NCBI GenBank assembly: GCA_002686135.1
Contig: NZAO01000048.1
Location: forward strand, 8,161 to 13,481
Reading direction: 5' to 3'
Source of the DNA: Rhodospirillaceae bacterium
Lineage (GTDB): Bacteria; Pseudomonadota; Alphaproteobacteria; UBA11136
Length of the DNA: 5,321 bases
In this document: positions 4,985-5,321 of the stretch, one piece after another
Position numbering within the stretch: position 1 is the first letter of the stretch
Layout: each line of letters starts with the position of its first letter
Position numbers and translations under genes: made by a program
The notes under the pieces: generated by a model
Database searches by the model: none
The model's input: only the letters and a program-made list of their open reading frames with translations
Told to the model about the DNA's origin: nothing

Positions 4985-5321
4985 CGTTCCTAGTTGGAAG
5001 GCTTCCATAATGTTTCGAACCATAGCGAAGGTTTTTTTCACAAGTATCTCCAGCCTGAGTGTTGGAAAAGCTATAACGAGGCACAGGGAGAAACTATCTA
5101 AAAAATTTCCCCAAGAGCCGGCCCGAGGCTGACCTACCCCCATTAACTGGTCCGGTTTGAATGCTAGTGTATGACCACGCCCCGGTCTATCGGGACAATA
5201 GCTTCCGATGCCGCTGGCCATTCCATAGAATCTGTGCCCTAGAATGGCCATTGTTTTAATTAAATAATCATCTGAACATTCAATTCCGCGAGGGAAATAG
5301 CACCGTGTTTCAGTAAGGGGG
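4985..5321. other. Right-end stretch without a supported gene
   Basis: I see no coding region here with a ribosome site or recognisable motif on either strand. It must hold the promoter of the minus-strand nuclease gene, but no clear -35/-10 pair stands out. It contains a 9-bp inverted repeat (5215-5250) and an AT-rich patch with TTAATTAA near 5257-5264. Confidence 0.5.
5215..5250. repeat. 9-bp inverted repeat TGGCCATTC ... GAATGGCCA
   Basis: Perfect arms at 5215-5223 and 5242-5250 with an 18-base spacer lie in the non-coding right end, about 240 bases upstream of the nuclease start. The right arm is itself part of the palindrome AATGGCCATT. It could be an operator or an element end. No target duplication was found to decide. 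Confidence 0.4.

Noticed and set aside
4919..5251. Minus-strand 110-codon ORF overlapping the start of the RecB/Cas4-like gene
   Set aside because: There is no ribosome site at 5251, composition is not protein-like, and the 3' part is a shadow of the real gene in another frame.
1..5321. CRISPR array, tRNA or rRNA genes
   Set aside because: No regularly spaced direct repeats, cloverleaf-like segments or rRNA motifs were seen.

Overview
The window looks like an accessory stretch of a Gram-negative bacterial chromosome, inserted or assembled next to a core respiratory gene. At the left edge lies the 5' end of nuoH (NADH:quinone oxidoreductase subunit H) on the minus strand. Its first 39 codons read into a membrane segment ending in W-I-E-R-K-I-A-G-H-I. 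That wording reminds me of Desulfuromonadales/Geobacter-type NuoH, so a deltaproteobacterium (Desulfobacterota) is my weak guess for the host. Nothing in the window fixes the taxonomy.

Layout by region: 1-119 nuoH start (minus). 120-461 holds no intact gene: a decayed MORN-repeat gene (about 190-341), one copy of a dyad repeat (349-379), and a long imperfect stem that resembles an integron attC site (352-427). 462-2496 is a compact minus-strand operon read in the order XRE regulator (2496-2146), conserved hypothetical protein with a G-V-I-L-P-M-H-Q core (2129-1043), small UDG-fold-like protein (1016-462). The last two are joined in one open frame of 566 codons. Two things argue that they are separate genes: a perfect AGGAGG six bases before an internal ATG, and a shifted frame that restores a plausible C-terminus and stop just upstream. 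2497-2719 is a divergent control region with a perfect 18-bp palindrome overlapping the -10 of the XRE promoter. 2720-2953 (plus) is a small phage-type protein with a Y-W-T-M / L-I-N-R-A core. 3055-4119 (minus) is a 354-residue PD-(D/E)XK nuclease-like protein. 4233-4973 (minus) is a second, unrelated PD-(D/E)XK protein of the RecB/Cas4-like branch with a CxxC pair at each end. 4974-5321 has no gene I can support.

How the parts may work together (inference): the mix of an autoregulated XRE repressor, two PD-(D/E)XK nucleases, a UDG-like protein and a phage-associated small protein is typical of defence or mobile islands. The XRE-hypothetical-UDG-like trio is arranged as one regulated unit. 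Two 31-bp repeats (26/31 identical, same orientation) lie 3.8 kb apart and bracket the trio, the phage-type gene and the first nuclease. This suggests a modular, possibly cassette-like, origin.

Two likely single-base frameshifts (A run at 1109-1112; C run near 4243) mean gene ends and starts should be read with care. They may be real decay or sequencing indels.
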